A DNA stretch of 64,000 bases from Io17-Chloro-G2 sp034420695. GTDB lineage: Bacteria > Chloroflexota > Dehalococcoidia > Lucifugimonadales > UBA3495. The translations under genes were made by a program, and so were the position numbers. This document shows, piece after piece, positions 33,586 through 42,068 of this stretch. Under the pieces are notes generated by a model, which was given only the letters and a program-made list of their open reading frames with translations, was not told the DNA's origin and searched no databases. The stretch lies in contig DAOULB010000012.1 in the NCBI GenBank assembly GCA_034420695.1, forward strand, positions 1 to 64,000, given 5' to 3'. Position 1 is the stretch's first letter. Each line of letters starts with the position of its first letter.

Positions 33586-34806
33586 ATGCCCATTCAGTTC
33601 ATGGTTTCACCCAAGTATCTGCTTACTTCAGAGTCGGTAACCGAGGGACACCCGGACAAGCTGTGCGACCAGATCTCCGACGCGGTCTTGGATGCCGCCC
33701 TTACCAACGACAACACCAGCCGGGTCGCCTGCGAAACGGTGGCGACCAAGAACTTGGTAATGGTCACCGGGGAAATCACCACCAAGTCCAACTTGGACTT
33801 CAACGAGATTGCCCGCCAAGTGATGCAGGAAATCGGCTACACCGACGTGAAATACGGCTTGGACGGGAATTCCTGCGGGGTGATGGCCCACGTCAGCCAA
33901 CAGTCCCCGGACATCAGCGGCGGCGTTACCACCGCCTTGGAAGAGAGAGGGAGCAGCGCCGAGGCCGACGCCCGGCGCGCCACCGGCGCCGGAGACCAGG
34001 GGATGATGGTGGGTTTTGCTTGCAACGAGACGGACAGCCTGATGCCCCTTACGGTTGACCTGTCCCACCGCCTTGTTGAGCGGCTGGCCAAGGTGCGCAA
34101 GGATGGAGTGCTTCCCTACCTTGGTCCCGACGGCAAGTCGCAGGTCACGGTGGAATACCGGAACGGCAAGCCCCACCGGGTGGATGCCGTGGTTATCAGC
34201 ACCCAGCACGAAGACCAAGCCGACCGGGAGTCCTTCAACAAGCAGCTCCGCAAGGACATCACGGAGCACGTCATCAAGCCCATAGCTGGCGAGTTGATGG
34301 ACGATGACACCAACATATACGTCAACCCCAGCGGCTGGTTCGCCGTGGGCGGCCCTCAAGGGGACACCGGGCTTACCGGACGAAAAATCCTGGTTGACAC
34401 CTATGGCGGAATCGCCCGGCACGGCGGTGGCGCCTTCTCCGGCAAGGACCCGACCAAGGTCGACCGCTCCGGGGCCTATGCTGCCCGCTACGTCGCCAAG
34501 AACTTGGTCGCCGCCGGCTTGGCCGACCGTGTTGAAGTTATCGTCTCTTATGCCATCGGCGTTGCGGAACCCATTTCCGTCTCTGTAGAGACCTTTGATA
34601 CCAACCACATAGAGAACTCCCGGATCGAAGAACTGGTGCGGGAGAACTTCGACCTGCGGCCCGGTGCAATCATCGAGGACTTGGACCTGCGGCGGCCCAT
34701 CTACCGGCAGACGGCTGCGTACGGCCACTTCGGCCGCACCGACATGGGCCTGCCCTGGGAGCGCACCGACAAGGCCGACCTGCTCCGGCAGAAGGCCGGC
34801 TTATAG
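33586..34806 (+). CDS. metK: S-adenosylmethionine synthetase
   Basis: The 406-aa protein has SESVTEGHPDKLCDQISDAV, GAGDQGMMVGFACNETD, DTYGGIARHGGGAFSGKDPT and KVDRSGAYAARYVAKN, covering the ATP, methionine and metal sites. GGAGGAA lies about 9 nt before the ATG. It makes SAM from methionine and ATP. As the last gene of a SAM-I riboswitch operon with mtnA, mtnP, a rhodanese and ahcY, it would be repressed by its own product. Confidence 0.97.
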   Translation: MPIQFMVSPKYLLTSESVTEGHPDKLCDQISDAVLDAALTNDNTSRVACETVATKNLVMVTGEITTKSNLDFNEIARQVMQEIGYTDVKYGLDGNSCGVMAHVSQQSPDISGGVTTALEERGSSAEADARRATGAGDQGMMVGFACNETDSLMPLTVDLSHRLVERLAKVRKDGVLPYLGPDGKSQVTVEYRNGKPHRVDAVVISTQHEDQADRESFNKQLRKDITEHVIKPIAGELMDDDTNIYVNPSGWFAVGGPQGDTGLTGRKILVDTYGGIARHGGGAFSGKDPTKVDRSGAYAARYVAKNLVAAGLADRVEVIVSYAIGVAEPISVSVETFDTNHIENSRIEELVRENFDLRPGAIIEDLDLRRPIYRQTAAYGHFGRTDMGLPWERTDKADLLRQKAGL

Positions 34807-34854
34807 TCCCCAACGCCGACCTGCACATAAGGCGCGGAACTTTGCGATACTATT

Positions 34855-34879
34855 GGAGGGGTCTTTTGAAGACCCCTCC
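34855..34879 (+). terminator. perfect 10-bp hairpin after metK
   Basis: GGAGGGGTCT (34855-34864) pairs with AGACCCCTCC (34870-34879) around a 5-nt loop. No strong T run follows (GCTTTACGG), so it may be a weak terminator or an RNA-stabilising hairpin between metK and the phosphohexomutase gene. Confidence 0.6.
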
Positions 34880-34911
34880 GCTTTACGGCGTGAATTAAAA
34901 GGGGACGAAGT

Positions 34912-36330
34912 GTGATGCCTGCTGAGATCAGGTTCGGCACCGACGGTTGGCGGGGTATCATTGCCGACGACTTCACCTTCGCCAACGTTGCCCGCTGCTC
35001 CCAAGGGGTATGCGACTACCTCAAGGGTTCGGGAGCGGCAGACCCGGCGCTGGTGGTCGGGTACGACACGCGGTTCCTCTCCAGGGAGTTTGCCGAAACG
35101 GTGGCCGCCACCTGCGCCGGCAACGGGATAAAGACGTTCCTATCGGTGAAGGCGGCACCCACCCCGGTAATCACCTACAACACATTGAACTACAAGGCCT
35201 CCGGCGCCGCCGTCCTGACTGCCAGCCACAATCCCGCAATATGGAACGGGTTCAAGTTCAAGCCGGAGTACGCCGGCAGCGCCACAGAGGAAATCACCAG
35301 CCAGTTAGAGGCCTGTATAGAGTCGGCCGGGGCACCCCGTTCCATGCCGTTGGAACAGGCGCGGAGAGAGGGCCTGGTCACCGACTTCGACCCCGACCCT
35401 CCTTACTTCGAGTGCTTGGGCCGGTTGGTGGACTTGGAATTGGTCCGCAACGCCGGACTGGACGTTGTGGTGGACGCCATGTACGGCGCAGGGGCGGGTT
35501 ACTTGTCGGGGGTACTTAACGGGGCGGCCTCTCGGGTCCGAGAGCTCAACGCAATGGTGAACCCGGCATTTCCCGGCATGGCCCAACCTGAGCCAATCGC
35601 CCAGAATCTTACGACTATGCTCCGGCAGGTCCCCGAGGAAGGCGCTTCGGTGGGGCTGGCATTGGACGGGGACGCCGACCGTTTGGGAGTGGTGGACGAG
35701 ACAGGCAGGTTCATCACTACACTGGAGGTCTTTTCCCTGCTGGCCATGTACCTGCTCCAAGTTCAAGGAAGGCGGGGGCCCTTGGTGAAGGGTGTGACCT
35801 CTTCCATGATGTTGAACAAGCTGGGGGAACAGTTTGGGGTTGACGTCCACGAAATGAAGGTGGGGTTCAAGTACATCGGCCCCAAGATGAACGAAGTGGA
35901 CGCACTGATGGGGGGTGAGGAGAGCGGTGGCTACGCTTTCCAGGGTCACATTCCCGAGCGGGACGGTATCCTCAGCGGGCTTCTGTTCCTGGAGTACATG
36001 GCCCGCACCGGGAAAACTCCATCCCAGTTGATTGAAGGGCTATTCCAGCAGGTGGGGCCCCACTATTACCACCGCAGAGACGTGGAGTTCCGTGCCGGCG
36101 ACCGGGAGAGGATAGAGGGGCTGCTGGCCAGCGAGGACTTGGACCGGCTGGCCGGGATGCCCATCTTCCGGTCCGACCAGATAGACGGGCGGCGGTTGGT
36201 CTTCGAAAACGCCTGGCTGGCTTCCCGTTTCTCGGGCACGGAGCCCCTGTTGCGCATTTATGCGGAGGCGGAAAGCCCCCAGCGTCTGACAGAGTTGCTG
36301 AACGCGGCCCAGGAATACTTGGGAGTCTGA
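34912..36330 (+). CDS. phosphoglucomutase/phosphomannomutase family protein
   Basis: The 472-aa enzyme has all alpha-D-phosphohexomutase sites: the catalytic serine in TASHNPAIWNGFK, the Mg2+ loop LALDGDADRLGV, the sugar-specificity loop GEESGGYAF, and the phosphate loop RFSGTEPLLRIYAEA. The N terminus EIRFGTDGWRGIIADDFT is typical. The start is a GTG at 34912 followed by ATG at 34915; either could be used. It could be a glucosamine, glucose or mannose mutase; GEESGGYAF points to glucose or mannose rather than GlmM. Confidence 0.93.
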   Translation: MMPAEIRFGTDGWRGIIADDFTFANVARCSQGVCDYLKGSGAADPALVVGYDTRFLSREFAETVAATCAGNGIKTFLSVKAAPTPVITYNTLNYKASGAAVLTASHNPAIWNGFKFKPEYAGSATEEITSQLEACIESAGAPRSMPLEQARREGLVTDFDPDPPYFECLGRLVDLELVRNAGLDVVVDAMYGAGAGYLSGVLNGAASRVRELNAMVNPAFPGMAQPEPIAQNLTTMLRQVPEEGASVGLALDGDADRLGVVDETGRFITTLEVFSLLAMYLLQVQGRRGPLVKGVTSSMMLNKLGEQFGVDVHEMKVGFKYIGPKMNEVDALMGGEESGGYAFQGHIPERDGILSGLLFLEYMARTGKTPSQLIEGLFQQVGPHYYHRRDVEFRAGDRERIEGLLASEDLDRLAGMPIFRSDQIDGRRLVFENAWLASRFSGTEPLLRIYAEAESPQRLTELLNAAQEYLGV

Positions 36331-36369
36331 GGCAGCCGGCTACCGGGACTGCCGCCAGTAACGCCGGGG

Positions 36370-36777
36370 CTACCGCTTGGTGTACTGGGGAGCGCGGCGG
36401 GCCCGCTTCAGGCCGTACTTCTTGCTTTCCTTGATGCGGGCGTCCCTGGTGATGAAACCTTGGCGCCGCAAGCCGGGCTTCAACTCGCTATCGTAGGCCA
36501 ACAGGGCCCTGGCTACGCCATGGCGGATTGCCTGGGCTTGGGAGTGGACGCCCCCTCCGATGACTCTCACCACTACCCTGAACCGGTTCAGAGCGTTGCT
36601 TACCCTGAGGGGTTCCACCACGATGCTCTGCCAAGGCGCCCAGTTGAAATACTCGTCCATGGGCTTGTTGTTTATGATAATGGGACCGCCGTCGTCCAAG
36701 TAAAGACGCACCTTGGCGATGGAAGTCTTGCGTTTTCCAGTACCGTAGTAGTACCGCTGTTCCGTGGATTCAACCAA
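36370..36777 (-). CDS. rpsI: 30S ribosomal protein S9
   Basis: The 135-aa protein has YYGTGKRKTSIAKVRLYLDD, VRVIGGGVHSQAQAIRHGVA and ends KRARRAPQYTKR, the S9 C-terminal tail that reaches the P-site tRNA. Length is normal. Last gene of the ribosomal super-operon, converging with the phosphohexomutase gene. Confidence 0.97.
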   Translation of the reverse strand: MVESTEQRYYYGTGKRKTSIAKVRLYLDDGGPIIINNKPMDEYFNWAPWQSIVVEPLRVSNALNRFRVVVRVIGGGVHSQAQAIRHGVARALLAYDSELKPGLRRQGFITRDARIKESKKYGLKRARRAPQYTKR

Positions 36778-36848
36778 GCGTTGGTCCTCCCTTTCGATTT
36801 CCGGCCTTTGGTTTACCTATCCCTGGACTCTTCCAGCTCTGGGCTTGC

Positions 36849-37295
36849 CTATCCCTGGGCTGGGGAAGGGTGGCCGGCTACCTGGGCCTGATGCGGATGT
36901 TCCTCGCCGGCATACACCTTCAGGCGGGACAGCATCTGCCGTCCCAAGTTGTTCTTGGGCAGCATTCCCTTCACGGCCAACTGGATGACCCGCTCCGGGT
37001 TTCTCTTAAGCATGTCCTGCAGGGCGAAGGTCTTGAGATTACCCACGTAACCACTGTGGCGGTAGTAGGTCTTCTGTTCCAGCTTCCGGCCGGTGACCCT
37101 GATCCTGGAGGCATTCACCACCACCACAAAATCCCCGGTGAGGGAATGGGGGGTGTAGGTGGGCTTGTCCTTGCCTTGAAGAGCCACGGCAATGTCTTTG
37201 GCCACCCGGCCCAGCACCATGCCGGAAACGTCTATGACACGCCAGCCGGCTGGCACTTCTCCCGGCTTGGCGAAATAGGTGCTTGTTCTTTTCAT
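36849..37295 (-). CDS. rplM: 50S ribosomal protein L13
   Basis: The 148-aa protein has STYFAKPGEVPAGWRVIDVS, LGRVAKDIAVALQGKDK and AVKGMLPKNNLGRQMLSRLK, standard L13 motifs. It directly abuts truA, and is followed after 71 nt by rpsI. The gap to rpsI holds two copies of CCTATCCCTGG-(A/G)-CT. Confidence 0.97.
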   Translation of the reverse strand: MKRTSTYFAKPGEVPAGWRVIDVSGMVLGRVAKDIAVALQGKDKPTYTPHSLTGDFVVVVNASRIRVTGRKLEQKTYYRHSGYVGNLKTFALQDMLKRNPERVIQLAVKGMLPKNNLGRQMLSRLKVYAGEEHPHQAQVAGHPSPAQG

Positions 37296-38183
37296 CTAGC
37301 TTGTCTCCGCCGCCGGACCCGCACCGGCCGCCAAGGCCGATGCCCCCTCCGCCCCTAGTGGCGAAGGAGGAAAGTCCGGGTATGTTACTTTCATCAGGCA
37401 TAGCCCACGGGCCGGAATAGACGGCCAATCCAAGCCGCCGGGAACCCTGCCCTGCAAAACGTCTCCCACGATGGACACTGGCCTCCGTCCCTTACCCACC
37501 TCAAGCAGCAGACCGTTGGTACGGCGAATCTGATGCCGGAGGAACCCGCTGGCCTCGCACTCGAACAACACCGCTTCCCCTTCCCGCCAGACGTCCCACC
37601 GGGAAACGAAGCGGCTGGCGGACTTATCGGGCGGGCAGCCGGGCGACAGGACCCTGAAGTCGTGCCAACCCACCAAGCTCCGGGCCGCCGCGGCCATGCC
37701 GGCCACGTTCAAGTCCACATCCACCCAGAACCACTGCCCTCCATGGAGGGGCGATGGGCTCGGGCGGTTCAGCACATTGTACCGGTAAGTTCGACTGACG
37801 GCACTCTTCCTGGAGTGAAAGTCCTGCGGGACTTCATAGGCCCCTTGGACTTTGATGCCTTGGGGCAAATGGAAGTTCAAGGCCTTGGGGAAGGTTCCCG
37901 CCGGGTGCTTGCTTTGGGTCAGGAAGTCCACCACTTGGCCCAAGGCATGGGCGCCGGAATCGGTCCTGCTGGCGCCCCGGACCCGGACATTCTCCCCGGT
38001 GAACTTGGCAATGGCTGCTTCAATCTCACTTTGGACGGTGGGGCGTGAGGTCTGGAGCTGAAAGCCGGCATACTCCGAGCCGTCATACTCCAAGACGAAG
38101 GCCAGCCTTCGCCCGCCGTTGTCTCCACCGGGGATTGGCGGTGCAACGAGGGCTTCCCGGCTGAGGACTTCGTTTGCAGTCAT
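37296..38183 (-). CDS. truA: tRNA pseudouridine synthase A
   Basis: The 295-aa protein has AFVLEYDGSEYAGFQLQTSR, the catalytic aspartate in RGASRTDSGAHALGQVV, SAVSRTYRYNVLNRPSPSP and GFLRHQIRRTNGLLLEVGKG. It converts uridines 38-40 in tRNA anticodon stems to pseudouridine. An Ala/Gly-rich tail of about 20 residues ends the protein. Lies between rplQ and rplM, as is common. Confidence 0.96.
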   Translation of the reverse strand: MTANEVLSREALVAPPIPGGDNGGRRLAFVLEYDGSEYAGFQLQTSRPTVQSEIEAAIAKFTGENVRVRGASRTDSGAHALGQVVDFLTQSKHPAGTFPKALNFHLPQGIKVQGAYEVPQDFHSRKSAVSRTYRYNVLNRPSPSPLHGGQWFWVDVDLNVAGMAAAARSLVGWHDFRVLSPGCPPDKSASRFVSRWDVWREGEAVLFECEASGFLRHQIRRTNGLLLEVGKGRRPVSIVGDVLQGRVPGGLDWPSIPARGLCLMKVTYPDFPPSPLGAEGASALAAGAGPAAETS

Positions 38184-38205
38184 GGCGGGTATAGCTTCCC
38201 AAGTC

Positions 38206-38559
38206 CTAGACGAACTCGATGATGGCCATGAATGCGCCGTCGCCTTGGCGGGGACCCAGCTTCAGAATCCTGGTGTAACCGCCCTGACGGTCCTGGTACC
38301 TGGGGGCCATCTCGTCGAAAACCTTCTTCACCACACGCTTGTCCGGCAACTGGGCCAAGGCGAGGCGGCGATGGTGCACCGTTCCCTTCTTGCCGTGGGT
38401 TATCAGTTTCTCCGCGGCGACCCTGGTCTCTTTGGCCTTGGCCAAAGTGGTGGTGATTCGTTCGTGGCGGACCAACTCTCCAACCAGCCCCCTCAGCAGG
38501 GCCTTGCGCTGGTCCTTGTACCGGCTTAGTTTTCTTCCGGCCACACGGTGGGAAGCCAT
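38206..38559 (-). CDS. rplQ: 50S ribosomal protein L17
   Basis: The 117-aa protein has HRVAGRKLSRYKDQRKALLR, HERITTTLAKAKETR and HHRRLALAQLPDKRVVKKVF, as in L17. It follows rpoA by 2 nt. Confidence 0.96.
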   Translation of the reverse strand: MASHRVAGRKLSRYKDQRKALLRGLVGELVRHERITTTLAKAKETRVAAEKLITHGKKGTVHHRRLALAQLPDKRVVKKVFDEMAPRYQDRQGGYTRILKLGPRQGDGAFMAIIEFV

Positions 38560-38561
38560 GG

Positions 38562-39767
38562 TTAATCCTCGTCCTCGTCGAAATCGTTGTCCTGGTCCAA
38601 GTCCCCACCGTCTTCCTCTTGCCCTTCCTCCAGGGTGTAACCGCTGGGCTCCGAGGTTAAGCCCTGTCCCGCTACTTCTCCTGAGGCCAGAAGTTCGCTT
38701 ATATCCTCGGCGGAGAGGGCCCCAACCATGCTGGGCGCGCCGCCGGCAACGGAGGGGCCGGCTTCGTCGAAGGGGCTTTCCGGCATATCCCCGCCCCCGA
38801 TGATGCCGCGCTCGGCAAGTCTCTCCCGCAGTTCGGTGAGGGACTTTTCTCCGAAGTTGCGTATCTTCAGCAAGTCGTCGTCGGACATTTCTAGGACCTC
38901 GCCCACCTTGGTTATGTGGGCCCGCTTAAGGCAGTTCAAGGTCCTGGGGGAGAGGTCCAAGCGTTCGATTGGCGTCTGGAATATCTCGGGTGAGACCACC
39001 AAGGAGGTCCTTTCGGGCCCGGCTTCGGCGGACCGGCTCAAGTTGCTGAACATGAAGAAGTGAGTGACCAAGCTGTCGGCCGCTTGGCGGACAGCGTCCA
39101 CCGGCCTTATAGTGCCGTCGGTCCAGATTTCCAGCACCAGCCTCTCATAGTCGGTGACCTGACCGACCCGGGTCCTTTCCACGTCGTAGTTGACCTTGCG
39201 CACCGGGCTGAAAATAGCGTCCACTGGGATGACGTCCACCGGCAGGGTATCGGCGCCGTCGCTCTGGACGGCCTGCTGGTACCCAACGCCCTGTTCCACG
39301 TTTACTTCAATGAAGAGACGGGAATCACTTGAATCGAGGGTAGCCAGGTGCAGTTCGGGGTTGACGATCTCAAAATCGCTGGACGTGGCGATGTCGCCGG
39401 CGCAGACCCGCCCCTCGCCCGCCACTTCCAAGCGCATCTTTCCGGGCCGGTCCATCTGGGACCGGATGCGGACGCGCTTAATGTTCTGGAGGAGTTCCAT
39501 TACCTCTTCTTTCACGCCGGGAATTGCGGCGTATTCATGGACCACGCCGTCAATTTTCACCCACGTGATAGCGCTGCCCCGGGTGGAACTGAGCAGGATG
39601 CGCCGGAGGGGATTACCGATGGTCAAACCAAAGCCTCTGTGGAGGGGTTCCACCGACACCTTGCCGTAGGTCTCGCCTGCCTCCAGAACATGGACCTCCG
39701 GCTTGAGTGTTTCGACCACGCCTTCGGATGGACCGGCCGGCAGAATGAAGGTTTCGAGCGCTGCCAT
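38562..39767 (-). CDS. rpoA: RNA polymerase alpha subunit with long acidic tail
   Basis: The 401-aa protein has the N-terminal domain (FGLTIGNPLRRILLSSTRGS, VINPxLA-type assembly region) and the alpha-CTD (LDLSPRTLNCLKRAHITKVG followed by LLKIRNFGEKSLTELRERLA). About 80 extra residues follow the CTD and end in EEDGGDLDQDNDFDEDED, so it is longer than the usual 310-330 aa. The ATG at 39767 is preceded by GAGGT at 9 nt; the frame is also open to a GTG at 39773. Confidence 0.96.
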   Translation of the reverse strand: MAALETFILPAGPSEGVVETLKPEVHVLEAGETYGKVSVEPLHRGFGLTIGNPLRRILLSSTRGSAITWVKIDGVVHEYAAIPGVKEEVMELLQNIKRVRIRSQMDRPGKMRLEVAGEGRVCAGDIATSSDFEIVNPELHLATLDSSDSRLFIEVNVEQGVGYQQAVQSDGADTLPVDVIPVDAIFSPVRKVNYDVERTRVGQVTDYERLVLEIWTDGTIRPVDAVRQAADSLVTHFFMFSNLSRSAEAGPERTSLVVSPEIFQTPIERLDLSPRTLNCLKRAHITKVGEVLEMSDDDLLKIRNFGEKSLTELRERLAERGIIGGGDMPESPFDEAGPSVAGGAPSMVGALSAEDISELLASGEVAGQGLTSEPSGYTLEEGQEEDGGDLDQDNDFDEDED

Positions 39768-39774
39768 GGCCACA

Positions 39775-40401
39775 CTACCTCGAGTAAAACTCTACTATCA
39801 GCCTGGAATTGATGGCCTGCTGCAGGTCTTCATCGCTGGGCAACACGACCACCTGGCCGGACATTTCCGTCGTGTCCAGCAACAGCCAAGCAGGCACCGG
39901 CTTCTTGGGAAGGCCGTCGGTCCTTTCCCTGTAATAGTCGGTGGTCTTGTCGGAGTCCTTCCAGGTTATCTGGTCCCCCGCCTTGACTTGGTATGACGGA
40001 ATGTCGGTCTTGGTCCCGTTGACCTTGAAGTGCCCGTGCAGCACCATTTGCCGGGCCTGTTTTCGCGAATCGGCGAATCCCAGCAGGAAGATTACGTTGT
40101 CCAGCCTCCTTTCCAACAGCCTCAAGAGGTTCAAGCCCGAGATTCCCGGGGAATTGAAGGCCTCGGCCATATAGCGGCGGAACTGGGATTCCAGCACCCC
40201 ATAGATGTACTTGGCCTTCTGCTTCTCCAGCAGGTGGACGGCGTAGTCCGAAGGCCTCCTTCTGCGGCGGCTCTGGTCTCCCGGGGCGCTGCGACGCCTC
40301 TCGATGGCGCACCTGGGAGTGAAACAACGGTCGCCTTTGAGAAAGAGCTTTTCCCCGGCTCGGCGGCACAGCCGGCAGGATGGCCCGGTGTATCTACCCA
40401 T
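39775..40401 (-). CDS. rpsD: 30S ribosomal protein S4
   Basis: The 208-aa protein begins MGRYTGPSCRLCRRAGEKLF, with two cysteine pairs (CRLC and later CFTPRC), so it is the zinc-binding S4 form. The S4 RNA-binding domain NVIFLLGFADSRKQARQMVL is intact. Confidence 0.97.
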   Translation of the reverse strand: MGRYTGPSCRLCRRAGEKLFLKGDRCFTPRCAIERRRSAPGDQSRRRRRPSDYAVHLLEKQKAKYIYGVLESQFRRYMAEAFNSPGISGLNLLRLLERRLDNVIFLLGFADSRKQARQMVLHGHFKVNGTKTDIPSYQVKAGDQITWKDSDKTTDYYRERTDGLPKKPVPAWLLLDTTEMSGQVVVLPSDEDLQQAINSRLIVEFYSR

Positions 40402-40412
40402 ATTGGTTTTTC

Positions 40413-40796
40413 CTATACCCTTCTTCTTTTAGGTGGCCGGCAACCGTTGTGGGGGATCGGCGTCACGTCCCGGATGCTGGTGACCACCAGACCTGCCCCT
40501 TGCAGCGACCGGATGGCGGCTTCCCTGCCGGCTCCGGGTCCCTTGATGAGCACGTCGATGTGCCTTAGACCCTGGTCAATTCCCCGGCGGGCGGCCTGCT
40601 CGGCGGCCCTCTGGGCGGCGAAAGCGGTCCCTTTTCTGGAACCCTTGAAACCGGAGGTGCCGGCACTGGCCGAAGATATGACGTTGCCTTGCGGGTCGGT
40701 GATGCTCACTAGAGTATTATTGAACGTGGAGTATATGTACGCCCTGCCCTGAGGCACGACTCGGCGTTCCCGCCTTCTGGTTCTTGGTCTGGGCAT
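40413..40796 (-). CDS. rpsK: 30S ribosomal protein S11
   Basis: The 127-aa protein has AYIYSTFNNTLVSITDPQGN, SSASAGTSGFKGSRKGT and the C-terminal RDVTPIPHNGCRPPKRRRV. Length is normal. Lies between rpsM and rpsD in the alpha cluster. Confidence 0.97.
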   Translation of the reverse strand: MPRPRTRRRERRVVPQGRAYIYSTFNNTLVSITDPQGNVISSASAGTSGFKGSRKGTAFAAQRAAEQAARRGIDQGLRHIDVLIKGPGAGREAAIRSLQGAGLVVTSIRDVTPIPHNGCRPPKRRRV

Positions 40797-40809
40797 GTCA
40801 GTTTTTCAC

Positions 40810-41202
40810 CTACTTCTTTCCACCGGTGCGGCGGCCTCTTCCGGCCACGGTGCGGCGGGGACCCTTACGGGTTCGGGCGTTGGTGCGAGTCCGCTGGCCA
40901 TTCACCGGAAGGCCCCGGCGGTGGCGCAGGCCGCGGTAGGCGCCGATTTCGATCAACCGGCGGATGTTCTGGCCCACCTCCCGGCGCAGGTCTCCTTCGG
41001 AAATGTATTCACGGTCCACGACCTCCCGAATCCGGTCCACTTGGGCTTCGGTCAGCTCGTTCATCCTGGGCGGAGACTCGGGGTCGATATCCACCTTGGT
41101 CAGAATCTCCGCGGCCATCTTGGGACCGATGCCATAAATGCTTCGCAGGGCCACGTGGGCCTTCTTGCGGTCGGGAACGTCTACTCCAGCTATCCGAACC
41201 AC
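40810..41202 (-). CDS. rpsM: 30S ribosomal protein S13
   Basis: The 130-aa protein has MVRIAGVDVPDRKKAHVALR, SIYGIGPKMAAEIL and RGLRHRRGLPVNGQRTRTNA, ending in a basic tail. The GTG start at 41202 has AAGGAGG at 7 nt. Confidence 0.97.
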   Translation of the reverse strand: MVRIAGVDVPDRKKAHVALRSIYGIGPKMAAEILTKVDIDPESPPRMNELTEAQVDRIREVVDREYISEGDLRREVGQNIRRLIEIGAYRGLRHRRGLPVNGQRTRTNARTRKGPRRTVAGRGRRTGGKK

Positions 41203-41223
41203 TTGCAGCCTCCTTAACAGGGC

Positions 41224-41337
41224 CTATCCTTGTCTTTGGGCATGGCGGGGATTGGAGCAGATTATTCGCACCACTCCCTTCCGCCGGATGACCCGGCACT
41301 TGTCACACCTTGGCTTAACCGAGGCAGTCACTTTCAT
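41224..41337 (-). CDS. rpmJ: 50S ribosomal protein L36
   Basis: A 37-aa protein begins MKVTASVKPRCDKCRVIRRK and ends SNPRHAQRQG. The zinc ligands C11, C14, C27 and H32 of the usual CCCH L36 are present. It lies between infA and rpsM, the expected place. Confidence 0.95.
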   Translation of the reverse strand: MKVTASVKPRCDKCRVIRRKGVVRIICSNPRHAQRQG

Positions 41338-41386
41338 CGGAGCAACTCCGGAACGAACTCGAAACGAGAACGGAATAAATCTAGAA

Positions 41387-41605
41387 CTACTTGAAGCGGT
41401 AAGTAATGCGGCCCCGGGTCAGGTCGTAGGGGGAAAGCTCGACCAGGACGCGGTCTCCGGGCAACACCCGGATGAAGTGCATCCGGATCTTGCCTGAAAC
41501 GTGGGCCAACACTTGGTGGTCGTTGGGCAACTCCACGCGGAACATGCCATTGGGCAGTGCCTCGGTTACGCTGGCTTCAACTTCGATGGCTTGTTTTTTC
41601 GCCAT
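41387..41605 (-). CDS. infA: translation initiation factor IF-1
   Basis: The 72-aa OB-fold protein has IEVEASVTEALPNGMFRVEL, HVSGKIRMHFIRVLPGDRVL and ends DLTRGRITYRFK, all standard IF-1 features. Confidence 0.97.
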   Translation of the reverse strand: MAKKQAIEVEASVTEALPNGMFRVELPNDHQVLAHVSGKIRMHFIRVLPGDRVLVELSPYDLTRGRITYRFK

Positions 41606-41661
41606 AAACCCTCGGGGCTTGCTAAGATTTTGGAGTACTTGGTCCTTCCTGTTCCAAGGCC

Positions 41662-42066
41662 TTAAACCTGACCTTCCCGGCTACCCTCTTCCCGCAGCGC
41701 CAGCACACGCGCCACGAAATCCTGCACCACGGGCTGGTATAAGTGCCACTCGCTTTCTTCCATGTACCTGTGGTAGAAGTTCCTGTGGAAACTTTCCGCA
41801 ACTCCGAAGCCGCTCAGGATGGCAGTATCATTAAGTTCTTCGGAAAGACGCTTGGCTGCATCCCGCAGCGAAGGGTGGCTCTTGTAGGGCCATCCTTTCT
41901 CTTGAGCAACTGACATCAGGGCATGCGCGGCCGCCCCCCACAGTTTTTCCGACCCCTGCAGGTCGTCCCCGTCGGCAAAGTGCCGGTCGGCCTTTTCCAG
42001 GAACTCCAAAGACGTTCCCGCATGCTCCCGCACCTGCATTTCACGTTCAGGATTAAAGGTTGTCAT
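41662..42066 (-). CDS. PaREP1/HEPN-like small protein (copy 2)
   Basis: The 134-aa protein shares its core with the protein at 12783-13295: GDDLQGSEKLWGAAAHALM versus GDTLQASEKGWGAAAHALK, and AESFHRNFYHRYMEE versus ANEMHRNFYENYRDE. The start lies 2 nt after the map stop, and infA follows by 56 nt, so it is embedded in the core translation operon where map, infA and rpmJ are normally contiguous. It has the helical layout of PaREP1/HEPN proteins. No catalytic motif is evident. Its role is unknown. Confidence 0.78.
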   Translation of the reverse strand: MTTFNPEREMQVREHAGTSLEFLEKADRHFADGDDLQGSEKLWGAAAHALMSVAQEKGWPYKSHPSLRDAAKRLSEELNDTAILSGFGVAESFHRNFYHRYMEESEWHLYQPVVQDFVARVLALREEGSREGQV

Positions 42067-42068
42067 TG

